The notes under the pieces were generated by a model. That model searched no databases. It was not told the origin of the DNA and saw only the letters and a list, made by a program, of their open reading frames with translations. Positions 9,254 to 18,117 of a DNA stretch of 63,135 nucleotides are shown in pieces. The stretch is from assembly GCA_001800905.1 (NCBI GenBank), contig MGWH01000005.1, positions 120,303 to 183,437 of the forward strand. Direction: 5' to 3'. Both the position numbers and the translations under genes were made by a program. The DNA comes from Flavobacteria bacterium GWA2_35_26 (GTDB lineage: Bacteria; Bacteroidota; Bacteroidia; Flavobacteriales; Flavobacteriaceae). Position 1 is the first letter of the stretch; each line of letters opens with the position of its first letter.

Positions 9254-12200
9254 TCTATTCTCAATCCATTTTCTGGCATTGACAAAAGCTTCTTCCCAAG
9301 GAGTAACTTCGTCATTTCTGTCTTTTGGATAATTGGCCCAGTTCCATTGGAAAATAGAACGTTCAATATGAGGCATCATGACCAAGTGGCGACCTGTTGC
9401 ATCACAAAGCATTGCCGTATTATAGTCTGAACCATTTGGATTGGCTGGATAACCTTCGTATCCGTATTTGGCAACAATGTTATACTTATCTTCTCCTAAA
9501 GGTAAATTGAATTTACCTTCACCATGCGATACCCAAACTCCTAAAGTACTACCCGCTAAACTAGAAAGCATAACGGACTTGTTTTCTTGAACTTTCACCG
9601 AAGTAAAAATACTTTCGTGTTTATGACTGTTGTTGTGGTGCATTTTTCCGTGTACTTCATGCTCTGGATTGATTAATTCTAATTCCATGAACAACTGACA
9701 ACCGTTACAAATTCCCACAGACAAAGTATCTTCTCTTTTATAGAAATTAGTTAAAGCAGTTTTTGCTTTTTCATTGTATAAAAAGGCTCCGGCCCAACCT
9801 TTAGCTGATCCTAAAACATCAGAATTAGAGAATCCACCAACGGCACCAATAAATTGAATGTCTTCTAAAGTTTCACGTCCCGAAATCAAATCGGTCATGT
9901 GTACATCTTTAACATCAAATCCTGCCAAGTACATAGCATTGGCCATTTCGCGTTCCGAATTACTTCCTTTTTCACGAATAATCGCAGCTTTTGGACGTGG
10001 TTTGCTTGCGTCTACAACTGGTTTTTTACCCGTAAAATGAGTTGGAAAACTAAATTGAAGTGCTTGATTTTTATAATTGTCGAAACGCTCTTTTGCGGTT
10101 CCGTTTTTAGCTTGTTTTTGGTCTAGCAAATACGAAGTTTTAAACCAAATATCACGGTATTCTGCAATGTCTAATTTCCAATCTGCTATTTCTAATGTAG
10201 CCGTATTGGTTACGTTTCCAATTTTGAAAAATTCAATTTGGTTTGCATTTAATTTGGCCTCAACAACTGCATCTGATTTGGCTTGTAACACCAATCCGAT
10301 ATTCTCAGCGAAAAGGATTTTAACCAAGTCTTTCTCTGCGAAAGCACTAAAATCTAATTGTGCTCCTAAATTTATATCGGCAAAACAAAGTTCTAAAAGC
10401 GTAGTAATTAAACCACCACTTCCAATGTCGTGTCCTGCAGCAATTTGATTGTCACCAATTAATTCTTGAATCGTATTGAATGCTTTTTTGAAGAAAGCCG
10501 CATTTTTTATTGTTGAAGTTTCAGTACCAATCGTATTTAAAATCTGCGCAAAAGAAGAACCTCCCAATTGGAATTCATCTTGCGACAAATTGATATAATA
10601 AATTGAACCACCGTCTTTTTGTAAAACAGGTTCCACCACTTTCTTTATATCGGTACAGTTTCCACCAGCTGAAATGATCACAGTTCCTGGCGCAATTACT
10701 TCGTCGTTAGGGTATTTTTGTTTCATCGAAAGCGAATCTTTTCCTGTTGGAATATTGATTCCTAATTCGATGGCAAACTCAGAACATCCCTCTACTGCTG
10801 CATATAAACGCGCGTCTTCTCCTTCATTTTTACAGGCCCACATCCAGTTGGCTGACAATGAAATTCCTTTCAATCCGTCTTTGATAGGTGCCCAAACGAT
10901 ATTGGATAAAGATTCTGCAATCGCATTTCTACTTCCTGCTACTGGGTCAATTAAAGCCGCAATGGGTGCATGACCAATAGAAGTAGCAATTCCTTCTTTT
11001 CCATTATAATCCAAAGCCATGACGCCACAATTGTTCAAAGGCAATTGTAAGGGTCCAGCACATTGTTGTTTGGCTACTTTTCCACCTACACAACGATCGA
11101 CTTTATTGGTCAACCAGTCTTTACTAGCTACTGCTTCTAATTGTAATACTTCTTTTAAATAGGAAGTAAATTGCGTCGCATCGTATTGAACGTTTTTATA
11201 GTTATACGTAACCGTTTTGTCTGTCATTATGGTTTTTGGCGAACTGCCAAAGAAATCTTCCAAAGCATAATCCATAGGCTTTAATCCAGTAGATTTAGAT
11301 TCGAAAGTAAAACGATGGTCATTAGTTACATCTCCCACTTGGTACATTGGCGAACGCTCTCTGTCGGCAATGCGTTGTAAGGTGTCGATGTCTTTTTTGC
11401 CAATAACCAATCCCATTCTTTCTTGGGATTCGTTACCAATAATTTCTTTTGCAGAAAGGGTAGGATCTCCTACAGGTAATTGGTCTAAATCAATCAAACC
11501 TCCAGTTTCCTCTACTAATTCCGAAAGACAGTTCAAGTGACCACCCGCCCCGTGATCGTGAATAGAAACGATAGGGTTTTGATCACTTTCTACCAAACCA
11601 CGAATGGCATTGGCAGCACGTTTTTGCATTTCTGGATTCGAACGTTGGATGGCATTCAATTCAATTCCTGAACCAAAAGCTCCAGTATCTGCAGATGAAA
11701 CCGCAGCACCGCCCATTCCAATTCTATAATTTTCACCTCCAAGAATAACGATTTTATCGCCTTCTTGTGGTTTGTGTTTGATCGCTTGGTCTAATTTTCC
11801 ATACCCAATTCCGCCCGCTTGCATGATCACTTTATCATACCCAATTTTGCGGTTGTTTTCTTCGTGTTCAAAAGTTAGAACGGAACCCGTAATTAGGGGT
11901 TGTCCAAATTTATTTCCAAAATCAGAAGCACCATTCGACGCTTTGATTAAAATATCCATTGGAGTTTGGTACAACCATTTTCTTTCGGCAACACCATTTT
12001 CCCAATTTCTATTGTTTTCCAATCTAGAATAGGAAGTCATGTACACTGCAGTTCCTGCCAAAGGCAATGAACCTTGACCACCGGCCAAACGGTCACGAAT
12101 TTCTCCTCCAGACCCTGTTGCAGCACCGTTGAAAGGTTCTACAGTAGTAGGGAAGTTGTGCGTTTCGGCTTTTAATGAAAGTACCGAATCAAATTCTTTT

Positions 12201-12919
12201 TCTTCGTAAAAATCGGGTTTGTCAGCACTTTTTGGTGCAAACTGTGTCACCCTCGGACCTTTAACAAAAGCCACATTGTCTTTGTAAGCCGAAACAATAT
12301 CGTTTGGATTTTCTTGAGACGTCTTCTTGATTAATTTGAATAAAGACGTTTCTTTTTCTTGACCATCAATCACGAAAGTGCCATTGAAAATTTTATGGCG
12401 ACAGTGTTCTGAGTTGGCTTGTGAAAAAGCAAAAATTTCAGAATCAGTTAATTTGCGACCTAATTTAGTTGCTAAATTATCTAAGTATTCTACTTCTTCA
12501 GGGCTTAACGCCAAACCTTCTGCTTTGTTATAGGCATCAATATTTTCAATTTCCAAAATAGGCTCTGGAGTAACATTGATGGTGAAAATGTCTTGGTGTA
12601 ATTCGGTATATTTTTGCGAAAGCATCGGATCGAAATCGGTATAATCTTCAAATGCTGGATAAAATTCTTCAATTCGAATGATTCCTGAAATTCCCATGTT
12701 TTGAGTGATTTCAACCGCATTGGTACTCCAAGGCGTAATCATAGTGGCGCGGGGACCAACAAAAAAATCCGCTAGTACGGATTTCTCAATTTTATGCGCG
12801 TCGGCAAAAAGCCAGTTTAGTTTTGAAATGTCTTCAGCCGAAATTTCTCCCGAAGTTTCGGGATTACTAGTTTGAACGGCAAAAACAGTTTTACTTTGGT
12901 TTTCAAAGAAATGAATCAT
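9251..12919 (-). CDS. purL: Phosphoribosylformylglycinamidine synthase (single chain)
   Basis: Fourth step of purine synthesis: FGAR + glutamine + ATP to FGAM. It is the large one-chain form (1222 aa; the E. coli protein is about 1295). The N-terminal and linker region is followed by the ATP-dependent synthase core (AETHNFPTTVEPFNGAATG, about 250-270) and a C-terminal glutamine amidotransferase. In that domain the nucleophile Cys is in SVGICNGCQLFMEL and the His/Glu pair is in MPHIERSIFQW. No other purine genes are adjacent. A -7 box TAAATTTG lies on the minus strand at 12953-12946, 27 bases before the ATG. Confidence 0.97.
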   Translation of the reverse strand: MIHFFENQSKTVFAVQTSNPETSGEISAEDISKLNWLFADAHKIEKSVLADFFVGPRATMITPWSTNAVEITQNMGISGIIRIEEFYPAFEDYTDFDPMLSQKYTELHQDIFTINVTPEPILEIENIDAYNKAEGLALSPEEVEYLDNLATKLGRKLTDSEIFAFSQANSEHCRHKIFNGTFVIDGQEKETSLFKLIKKTSQENPNDIVSAYKDNVAFVKGPRVTQFAPKSADKPDFYEEKEFDSVLSLKAETHNFPTTVEPFNGAATGSGGEIRDRLAGGQGSLPLAGTAVYMTSYSRLENNRNWENGVAERKWLYQTPMDILIKASNGASDFGNKFGQPLITGSVLTFEHEENNRKIGYDKVIMQAGGIGYGKLDQAIKHKPQEGDKIVILGGENYRIGMGGAAVSSADTGAFGSGIELNAIQRSNPEMQKRAANAIRGLVESDQNPIVSIHDHGAGGHLNCLSELVEETGGLIDLDQLPVGDPTLSAKEIIGNESQERMGLVIGKKDIDTLQRIADRERSPMYQVGDVTNDHRFTFESKSTGLKPMDYALEDFFGSSPKTIMTDKTVTYNYKNVQYDATQFTSYLKEVLQLEAVASKDWLTNKVDRCVGGKVAKQQCAGPLQLPLNNCGVMALDYNGKEGIATSIGHAPIAALIDPVAGSRNAIAESLSNIVWAPIKDGLKGISLSANWMWACKNEGEDARLYAAVEGCSEFAIELGINIPTGKDSLSMKQKYPNDEVIAPGTVIISAGGNCTDIKKVVEPVLQKDGGSIYYINLSQDEFQLGGSSFAQILNTIGTETSTIKNAAFFKKAFNTIQELIGDNQIAAGHDIGSGGLITTLLELCFADINLGAQLDFSAFAEKDLVKILFAENIGLVLQAKSDAVVEAKLNANQIEFFKIGNVTNTATLEIADWKLDIAEYRDIWFKTSYLLDQKQAKNGTAKERFDNYKNQALQFSFPTHFTGKKPVVDASKPRPKAAIIREKGSNSEREMANAMYLAGFDVKDVHMTDLISGRETLEDIQFIGAVGGFSNSDVLGSAKGWAGAFLYNEKAKTALTNFYKREDTLSVGICNGCQLFMELELINPEHEVHGKMHHNNSHKHESIFTSVKVQENKSVMLSSLAGSTLGVWVSHGEGKFNLPLGEDKYNIVAKYGYEGYPANPNGSDYNTAMLCDATGRHLVMMPHIERSIFQWNWANYPKDRNDEVTPWEEAFVNARKWIENR

Positions 12920-12945
12920 TGTATTGAGTTTGTTGTATTGCGATG

Positions 12946-12953
12946 CAAATTTA
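12946..12953 (-). promoter_or_regulatory. purL promoter -7 box
   Basis: TAAATTTG on the minus strand, an exact TAnnTTTG match, 27 bases upstream of the purL ATG. No clear -33 TTTG is seen. No purine riboswitch-like fold was recognised in the short leader. Confidence 0.5.
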
Positions 12954-13003
12954 GTTTAAATAAATAGTTCGAGCAAGTAACAAAAGCAAAGACTTATGAA
13001 AAA

Positions 13004-14506
13004 TTAGTTAACAAATGGTTTGCTTTGGTAGGCACCCAAATCTGGTGGTAAAGTTCTCGTAGCTCCTAAAATATCAAACGGAATGAGATAGCTCGCATTT
13101 CCTTTTGCGAAAGCTGCTGATGTCGCATCAATGTTGAGTTTATTTTTAGCACTACTTTGGAATTTCGGATCTTGATTCAAGAGTATGGCATTGTAATGCG
13201 CGGGATCATTTGTGAACTGGTATAATGGATTTGTTGCCCCGGCTTTCGCATCCATTTTGATCAAACAATTGTTGAATTGGTATTCAAAAGCGGCTCCTGT
13301 TTTTTTACTTAATTCTAATTCGTTAGTATAAGCTCCATAAATAATGCAGTTGTTGAAACTTGCTTTGCTTAAGGCATTCGTTTCTGGTACAGCACCTAAT
13401 TTGAAATTACTCAAACTGACAGCCATTTGGTTGGAACTATTCCAGTTGTTATTAAAAGTACAATGGGTAAACGTGTAATTTCCACCGTAAGTGCAAGATA
13501 AAGCGGCTTCTCCAGCAGTATTAATAGCTACATTTTCAGCATTTATTTTTCCGTTTTGTGCTACTATTCCGAAATGAGCCGAATTGTAGATTTGAGTGTT
13601 TTTGATGTTAGTTGAAGTTCCAGTGTTATTTTGGATCATCAAACCAATAGATGCATTTTTAATCGTTAAATGATTGATCGTATTATTAGTTGCTCCTTGG
13701 TCAATCCAAACGGTTTCCCATTGTCCAGGAACATTGGCGTAGTCTGATTGGAGTCGGTCGCTTTGGAAAACAACTTCGTTTTCCATTTGGCTAGTTGAGG
13801 AACTTCGACCATTGATTTGTAGCGAAGCAGTATTGCCAATCATTAAACCGGAATTGGCATGAAAATAAACTTTCGCACCCGCATCAAAAATGGCGGTTTT
13901 CCCTGAAGGAACTCCGGCGTATCCATAAATCACATAGGCTTTTTGATTGGTAAAATGCAACTCAGTATCGTCTAAATAAAATCCTTCTACGGTTTTGTTT
14001 CCCAGGGGAATTGTTTCTTTCCCTCCGTTGGATAATCGTTGTGGAAAAAGTAAAACGGCATCATTTACCAAAGTTACTAGTTCTACTTTTTGAAGGTTGG
14101 CTCCGCTGCCAAATTGAATTTGGTCAGTGTATAAAAAATCAGTTGGATTGGCATCAGCTGCACTGACAGTAGTTTCGATAAAAATATAGAGACTGTCTTT
14201 GGCCAAAAGTGTCACGTCTTGGAATAGTTTTCCTTGATTACCAGACATGCCGTCAACGGTCATTCGGTATTTGGAACTTAATCCTTTGCCTAATTGAATC
14301 GAAGGAATGGAAATGTCTTGATTACTCTTGTTGTAGACTTTGAGTTGGAAAGTGCTGGAACCGATAGTGCTAAAAACAGTATCTAAAAAAATTGTGTCTT
14401 GTGAAAAAACTAAATCCCCTTTGCTGCTAACCGTGTCAAAATCGGAACGGCAGGAACATACCGTCACTAGGATTCCGATAAGAAACAACAATCGATTCAG
14501 CTGCAT
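13004..14506 (-). CDS. Surface lipoprotein with predicted beta-helix domain
   Basis: Secreted protein of 500 aa with a lipoprotein signal peptide: hydrophobic stretch, then lipidation Cys19 in TVCSC. An N-terminal beta-sandwich-like region (to about 150) precedes a stretch from about 180 to 400 with repeating short strands rich in Asn and hydrophobics (INHLTIKNASIGLMIQNN, TQIYNSAHFGIVAQNG), typical of a right-handed parallel beta-helix. The C-terminus has the polymorphic-repeat motif DLGAYQ. No catalytic motif is recognised. Proteins of this type are common in flavobacteria with no assigned function. It is probably monocistronic and divergent from the thioesterase gene. Confidence 0.75.
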   Translation of the reverse strand: MQLNRLLFLIGILVTVCSCRSDFDTVSSKGDLVFSQDTIFLDTVFSTIGSSTFQLKVYNKSNQDISIPSIQLGKGLSSKYRMTVDGMSGNQGKLFQDVTLLAKDSLYIFIETTVSAADANPTDFLYTDQIQFGSGANLQKVELVTLVNDAVLLFPQRLSNGGKETIPLGNKTVEGFYLDDTELHFTNQKAYVIYGYAGVPSGKTAIFDAGAKVYFHANSGLMIGNTASLQINGRSSSTSQMENEVVFQSDRLQSDYANVPGQWETVWIDQGATNNTINHLTIKNASIGLMIQNNTGTSTNIKNTQIYNSAHFGIVAQNGKINAENVAINTAGEAALSCTYGGNYTFTHCTFNNNWNSSNQMAVSLSNFKLGAVPETNALSKASFNNCIIYGAYTNELELSKKTGAAFEYQFNNCLIKMDAKAGATNPLYQFTNDPAHYNAILLNQDPKFQSSAKNKLNIDATSAAFAKGNASYLIPFDILGATRTLPPDLGAYQSKPFVN

Positions 14507-14638
14507 GGGTTTTGTTTTTTGGTAAAAATAACGAATAATTGGAAAATTATTGTGGAACCAACACTATTATTGAAATTTGCTCTGTTATCTTTATTCCATT
14601 TTTATTTTAGGACTTATTATTTATATCCTATTTTTACA

Positions 14639-14646
14639 TCTTCAAA
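14639..14646 (+). promoter_or_regulatory. Candidate -7 box before the first menaquinone block
   Basis: TATTTTTA, one mismatch from TAnnTTTG, ends 9 bases before the thioesterase ATG; no convincing -33 element. Confidence 0.3.
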
Positions 14647-14655
14647 AACTAGACT

Positions 14656-15087
14656 ATGACATTCGATAAACAAAAGATACTCGACTATTGCAATGGGTAT
14701 GCTGCAACCACTTTGATGGGAACTTTACACATTGAATATGTAGATGCAGGTGAAGATTTCTTAGTAGCTACTATGCCTGTTAATCCTTCGGTACATCAAC
14801 CTATGGGATTGCTTCATGGAGGTGCAACTGTCGCATTAGCTGAAAGTGTAGGAAGCGCAGCGTCGATGTTGTTTGTTAATTCAGATTTGTTTGAAGTGCG
14901 TGGTATCGAGATTGCTGCTAATCATTTAAAATCGAAACGCAACGGAATAGTGACGGCTACAGCCAAAATTGTCCATAAAGGGAAAAGTATTCACCTTTGG
15001 GAAATTAGAATTGTGGATGAAAAAGGAAGTTTAATTTCCCTTTGTAAATTGACCAATATGGTATTGCCAAAACGAAAAATCGAATAA
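14656..15087 (+). CDS. Hotdog thioesterase, MenI/PaaI-like
   Basis: Small hotdog-fold acyl-CoA thioesterase of 143 aa. The core helix motif HQPMGLLHGGATVALAES contains the conserved His-Gly-Gly and the catalytic Glu. It lies 15 bases upstream of isochorismate synthase, so hydrolysis of 1,4-dihydroxy-2-naphthoyl-CoA (MenI step of menaquinone synthesis) is the best guess. A PaaI-type phenylacetyl-CoA thioesterase has a very similar sequence. The menB product in the second block would supply the substrate. The family is clear from the motif; substrate is inferred from the neighbour. Confidence 0.82.
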   Translation: MTFDKQKILDYCNGYAATTLMGTLHIEYVDAGEDFLVATMPVNPSVHQPMGLLHGGATVALAESVGSAASMLFVNSDLFEVRGIEIAANHLKSKRNGIVTATAKIVHKGKSIHLWEIRIVDEKGSLISLCKLTNMVLPKRKIE

Positions 15088-15102
15088 ATAGAAAACATTC
15101 CC

Positions 15103-16149
15103 ATGATTTCATTAGTCGATAAGATTGTTCGTCATCACCAACATAGTTTACCTTTTGTGGTATATTCTAAACCAAATTCGGATACCGTTTTAGGTTTGTT
15201 TCAACAAAATGATACTTTATTTGAAGTACACGATTACACCGAAAAAGGCTTTGTTTTTGCTTCTTTCGACGGAAGCCAAAATTATATTATTCCAGAAAAC
15301 GCTTCGGAACACTGTAGCGAAGATTGGATTGCGAACTCAGAAACGATTCCGCAAAATGAAGTTGATTTTGGCAATGATACCTCGGCGCAAGCCAACTTTC
15401 AAAATTTGGTAAGCAAAGGAATTCAAGCCATTCATACAGGTGAATTCCAAAAAGTAGTGGTCTCACGAAAGGAAAGTGTTGCTCTCGAACATTTCGATTT
15501 GGGTACTACTTTTAAAAAATTGGTAGCCCAATACCGTTCTGCTTTTGTCTATTGCTTGTACCATCCAAAAATTGGGACTTGGCTTGGCGCCAGTCCAGAG
15601 CAATTGCTAAAAGCAACTACTAATTCGTTTGAAACGATGGCTTTGGCGGGAACGCAAAAAGACACAGGTGAAGCAACGGTGATTTGGCCACAAAAAGAAC
15701 AAGAAGAACAACAATTTGTTACCGATTATATTGTTTCAAAATTAAAAGAGGTGGGTTCAGAAATTCATGTTTCAGAAGCTTACAGCGTTAAAGCAGGTAC
15801 TCTTTGGCATATTAAAACTGATATTTCGGGCGAGTTTGGGCCTGAATTGGATTTGAAAAAAGCGATACAGTTATTGCATCCTACTCCCGCAGTTTGTGGT
15901 GTACCCAAAGCGATTTCGAAAGCTTTTATTGTAGCCAATGAAAATTACAACCGTAGTTTTTATACTGGTTTTTTAGGTGAATTGAATCGCAACTTTGCAT
16001 CGGATTTGTTTGTAAATTTGCGCTGTATGCAAATGGAAAATAATGTGGCCCATTTGTATATGGGTTGCGGTATTACAAAAGACAGCAATCCTGAGAAAGA
16101 ATGGAAGGAAAGCGTGAATAAGTCCATGACTATGAAACGAATACTATAG
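15103..16149 (+). CDS. menF: Isochorismate synthase (chorismate-binding family)
   Basis: Converts chorismate to isochorismate, the entry to menaquinone synthesis. It has 348 aa, slightly short for the family. The chorismate-binding signatures are visible: KVVVSRKE near 120, GTWLGASPEQLL near 165, FETMALAGTQ near 182, LHPTPAVCGVPK near 265 and NRSFYTGFLGE near 285, then the Mg-binding Glu region. EntC-type enzymes look alike, but no siderophore genes are near and five menaquinone functions are in the window. In this window menD does not follow; BshB1 starts 22 bases downstream. Confidence 0.88.
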   Translation: MISLVDKIVRHHQHSLPFVVYSKPNSDTVLGLFQQNDTLFEVHDYTEKGFVFASFDGSQNYIIPENASEHCSEDWIANSETIPQNEVDFGNDTSAQANFQNLVSKGIQAIHTGEFQKVVVSRKESVALEHFDLGTTFKKLVAQYRSAFVYCLYHPKIGTWLGASPEQLLKATTNSFETMALAGTQKDTGEATVIWPQKEQEEQQFVTDYIVSKLKEVGSEIHVSEAYSVKAGTLWHIKTDISGEFGPELDLKKAIQLLHPTPAVCGVPKAISKAFIVANENYNRSFYTGFLGELNRNFASDLFVNLRCMQMENNVAHLYMGCGITKDSNPEKEWKESVNKSMTMKRIL

Positions 16150-16171
16150 AATTACAAAAAACAATATCAAG

Positions 16172-16888
16172 ATGAAATTAGATATACTGGCTTTTGGAGC
16201 ACATCCGGACGATGTTGAGTTGGGTTGCGCAGGGACAATTTTAAAAGAAATTGCCTTGGGCAAAACAGTCGGAATTGTTGATTTGACTCGTGGCGAATTA
16301 GGAACCCGTGGCTCGGCTGATTTGCGTGATCAAGAAGCCGCTGCTTCTGCTAAAATCTTGGGTGTTTCAGTACGTGAGAACCTTCGTTTTAGAGATGGTT
16401 TTTTTGCTAATGACGAAGCGCATCAATTGGAAGTGATTAAAATGATTCGCAAATACCAACCGGAGATAGTTTTATGTAACGCCATTGAAGACCGACATAT
16501 TGACCATGGCAAAGGCAGTCAATTAGTTTCAGATGCTTGTTTTTTATCGGGCTTGTTGAAAATTGAAACTCAATTGGGCGGGCAAACGCAACAAGCTTGG
16601 CGTCCTAAAATAGTCTATCATTACATTCAGTGGAACGATATCAAACCCGATTTTGTAGTCGATATTACAGGATTTACAGATAAAAAAGTAGCTTCAATTT
16701 TAGCTTATAAATCTCAATTTCACGATCCTAATTCTAAGGAACCAGAATCACCCATTACGAGTAAAAACTTTTTAGAAAGCTTAAATTACCGTACACAAGA
16801 TTTAGGACGATTAGTAGGAGTAAACCACGCCGAAGGTTTTACCGTAGAAAGGTATTTGGCTGTCAATAGCTTAGGAGATTTGATTTAA
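16172..16888 (+). CDS. bshB1: Bacillithiol biosynthesis deacetylase BshB1
   Basis: Zinc-dependent LmbE-family deacetylase (238 aa) that removes acetyl from GlcNAc-malate to give GlcN-malate, the second step of bacillithiol synthesis. The zinc motif AHPDD (residues 10-14) is followed by ELGCAGT; EDRHIDHGKGS supplies the third ligand His, and RYLAVNSL near the end is typical of BshB1. bshA and bshC are not in the window. It probably shares a transcript with the thioesterase and isochorismate synthase genes (gaps 15 and 22 bases), although the pathways are unrelated. Confidence 0.92.
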   Translation: MKLDILAFGAHPDDVELGCAGTILKEIALGKTVGIVDLTRGELGTRGSADLRDQEAAASAKILGVSVRENLRFRDGFFANDEAHQLEVIKMIRKYQPEIVLCNAIEDRHIDHGKGSQLVSDACFLSGLLKIETQLGGQTQQAWRPKIVYHYIQWNDIKPDFVVDITGFTDKKVASILAYKSQFHDPNSKEPESPITSKNFLESLNYRTQDLGRLVGVNHAEGFTVERYLAVNSLGDLI

Positions 16889-16914
16889 AATTGGGATATT
16901 TTTTTAAAATTTTC

Positions 16915-16945
16915 TTTGCGAAAGTGAACAATTGTGCTATATTTG
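16915..16945 (+). promoter_or_regulatory. tRNA-His promoter
   Basis: TTTG (16915-16918), 19-base spacer, TATATTTG (16938-16945): a textbook Bacteroidota sigma-A promoter. Transcription would begin about 10 bases before the mature tRNA. Confidence 0.8.
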
Positions 16946-16961
16946 CACCCGTTATACAAAT

Positions 16962-17036
16962 GGTGGTTGTAGCTCAGCTGGTTAGAGCATCGGTTTGTGG
17001 TGCCGAGGGTCGCCGGTTCGAACCCGGTCATCCACC
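16962..17036 (+). tRNA. tRNA-His (GTG)
   Basis: Complete cloverleaf. D arm GCTC/GAGC, anticodon stem TCGGT/GCCGA with loop TTGTGGT and anticodon GTG at 16997-16999, T arm GCCGG/CCGGT with TTCGAAC loop. The encoded extra G at 16962 (G-1) pairs with discriminator C73 (17036), the hallmark of tRNA-His. Acceptor position 5-68 is a T-T mismatch (16967/17031). CCA is not encoded. It has its own promoter and a terminator. Confidence 0.97.
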
Positions 17037-17046
17037 CAAAAGGCAA

Positions 17047-17076
17047 AAGCCTCGAAGCAATTCGGGGCTTTTTTTG
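17047..17076 (+). terminator. tRNA-His terminator
   Basis: Stem AGCCTCGAA / TTCGGGGCT (one G-T pair) with a four-base loop, followed by seven Ts. Confidence 0.88.
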
Positions 17077-17127
17077 TGCTTATAATCGAAAAATAATTAC
17101 TAAGTTTATCTTGATAATTTCACCAAT

Positions 17128-17967
17128 ATGAATCCAATAATTACTCCCAATCAATTACTCGAAGCGGTTCAAACCAACGCAATAGTATTGGTGGATGCTA
17201 CTAATAGTCCTTTAGCTTACCAAAATTACCAAGAATCCCATTTAAAAGGGGCTTTGTTTGTAGATGTCAACACTCAACTAGCCGATATGAAAGAAGATGT
17301 AGCCAAAGGTGGTCGTCATCCTTTGCCAACGGCGGAACAGTTTTCGAAGACTTTAACCGATCTAGGTATTGTGCCCGAAACTTGGGTGGTGGTGTATGAT
17401 GATAAAAATGGCGCGAATGCAGCTGCGCGTTTTTGGTGGATGTTGCGTTCCATTGGACATGAAAAAGTACAAGTATTGAATGGTGGTATTCAAGCGGCGA
17501 TTCAGGCTGGGTTTCCAATAAGTTCTGAAGTTGCAAGTCCTAATACGGTGTCGCCTTATCCGATGGATTCTTGGCAATGGCCTACTATAGATCTAGAAGG
17601 CATGGATGCCCTAATACAAAAAGATGATTTTGTAGTGATTGATGTGCGAGAATCCCAACGTTTCAGTGGTGCAACTGAACCAATTGATTTGGTTGCAGGA
17701 CATATTCCTGGAGCAACCAATATTCCGTTTACAACTAACTTAGACGAAAACGGTTTTTTCTTATCGCCAGAAGAGTTAAAAACCAAATACCTAAATGCTT
17801 TCGATTCTATTCCTGAAGAGAATAGAGTAGTTCATTGTGGTTCGGGAGTAACAGCTTGTCATACATTATTGGCCTTGGCTATTGCCGATTTGCCACTGCC
17901 TAAATTATATGTAGGTTCTTGGAGCGAATGGTCTAGGAATGCCAGAGAGATTGCAACTGATATATAA
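17128..17967 (+). CDS. Sulfurtransferase, two rhodanese domains
   Basis: Protein of 279 aa made of two rhodanese modules: an inactive N-terminal one (residues 1-130) and a catalytic C-terminal one (about 150-279). The active-site Cys237 is in the loop CGSGVTA. In known enzymes this loop (CGSGVTA) goes with 3-mercaptopyruvate sulfurtransferases and CRKGVTA with thiosulfate sulfurtransferases, so 3-mercaptopyruvate is the more likely donor. The conserved RFWWMLRSIGH is present in the first domain. No signal peptide is seen, so cytoplasmic. It stands alone between the tRNA terminator and convergent genes. Confidence 0.9.
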   Translation: MNPIITPNQLLEAVQTNAIVLVDATNSPLAYQNYQESHLKGALFVDVNTQLADMKEDVAKGGRHPLPTAEQFSKTLTDLGIVPETWVVVYDDKNGANAAARFWWMLRSIGHEKVQVLNGGIQAAIQAGFPISSEVASPNTVSPYPMDSWQWPTIDLEGMDALIQKDDFVVIDVRESQRFSGATEPIDLVAGHIPGATNIPFTTNLDENGFFLSPEELKTKYLNAFDSIPEENRVVHCGSGVTACHTLLALAIADLPLPKLYVGSWSEWSRNAREIATDI

Positions 17968-18020
17968 AAAAGGTGTCTTAAAAAAATAAAACTTGTCAAA
18001 CTCAACTTGTTTCAGTTTCT

Positions 18021-18069
18021 AAAATAATTGATTTTAATTATTTTATAGATTCCGAAATGAATTCGGAAT
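18021..18069. repeat. Double hairpin, possible dispersed palindromic repeat
   Basis: Two adjacent inverted repeats between convergent genes: AAAATAATT (18021-18029)/AATTATTTT (18036-18044), then ATTCCGAA (18049-18056)/TTCGGAAT (18062-18069). Neither has a T run typical of a terminator on the plus strand. Seen directly; that it is a dispersed repeat is inference. Confidence 0.5.
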
Positions 18070-18117
18070 GACAAATGTTACAATTTTAAAACACCCTCAG
18101 TTTTGGACAAGATTTAT

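Noticed and set aside
9858..12032. Several plus-strand open frames of 60-123 codons inside purL
   Set aside because: They lie opposite a conserved gene, in the frame that is antisense to its codons, and resemble no family.
16891..17085. Open frame of 64 codons over the tRNA-His gene
   Set aside because: It covers a perfect tRNA with promoter and terminator; the frame is coincidental.
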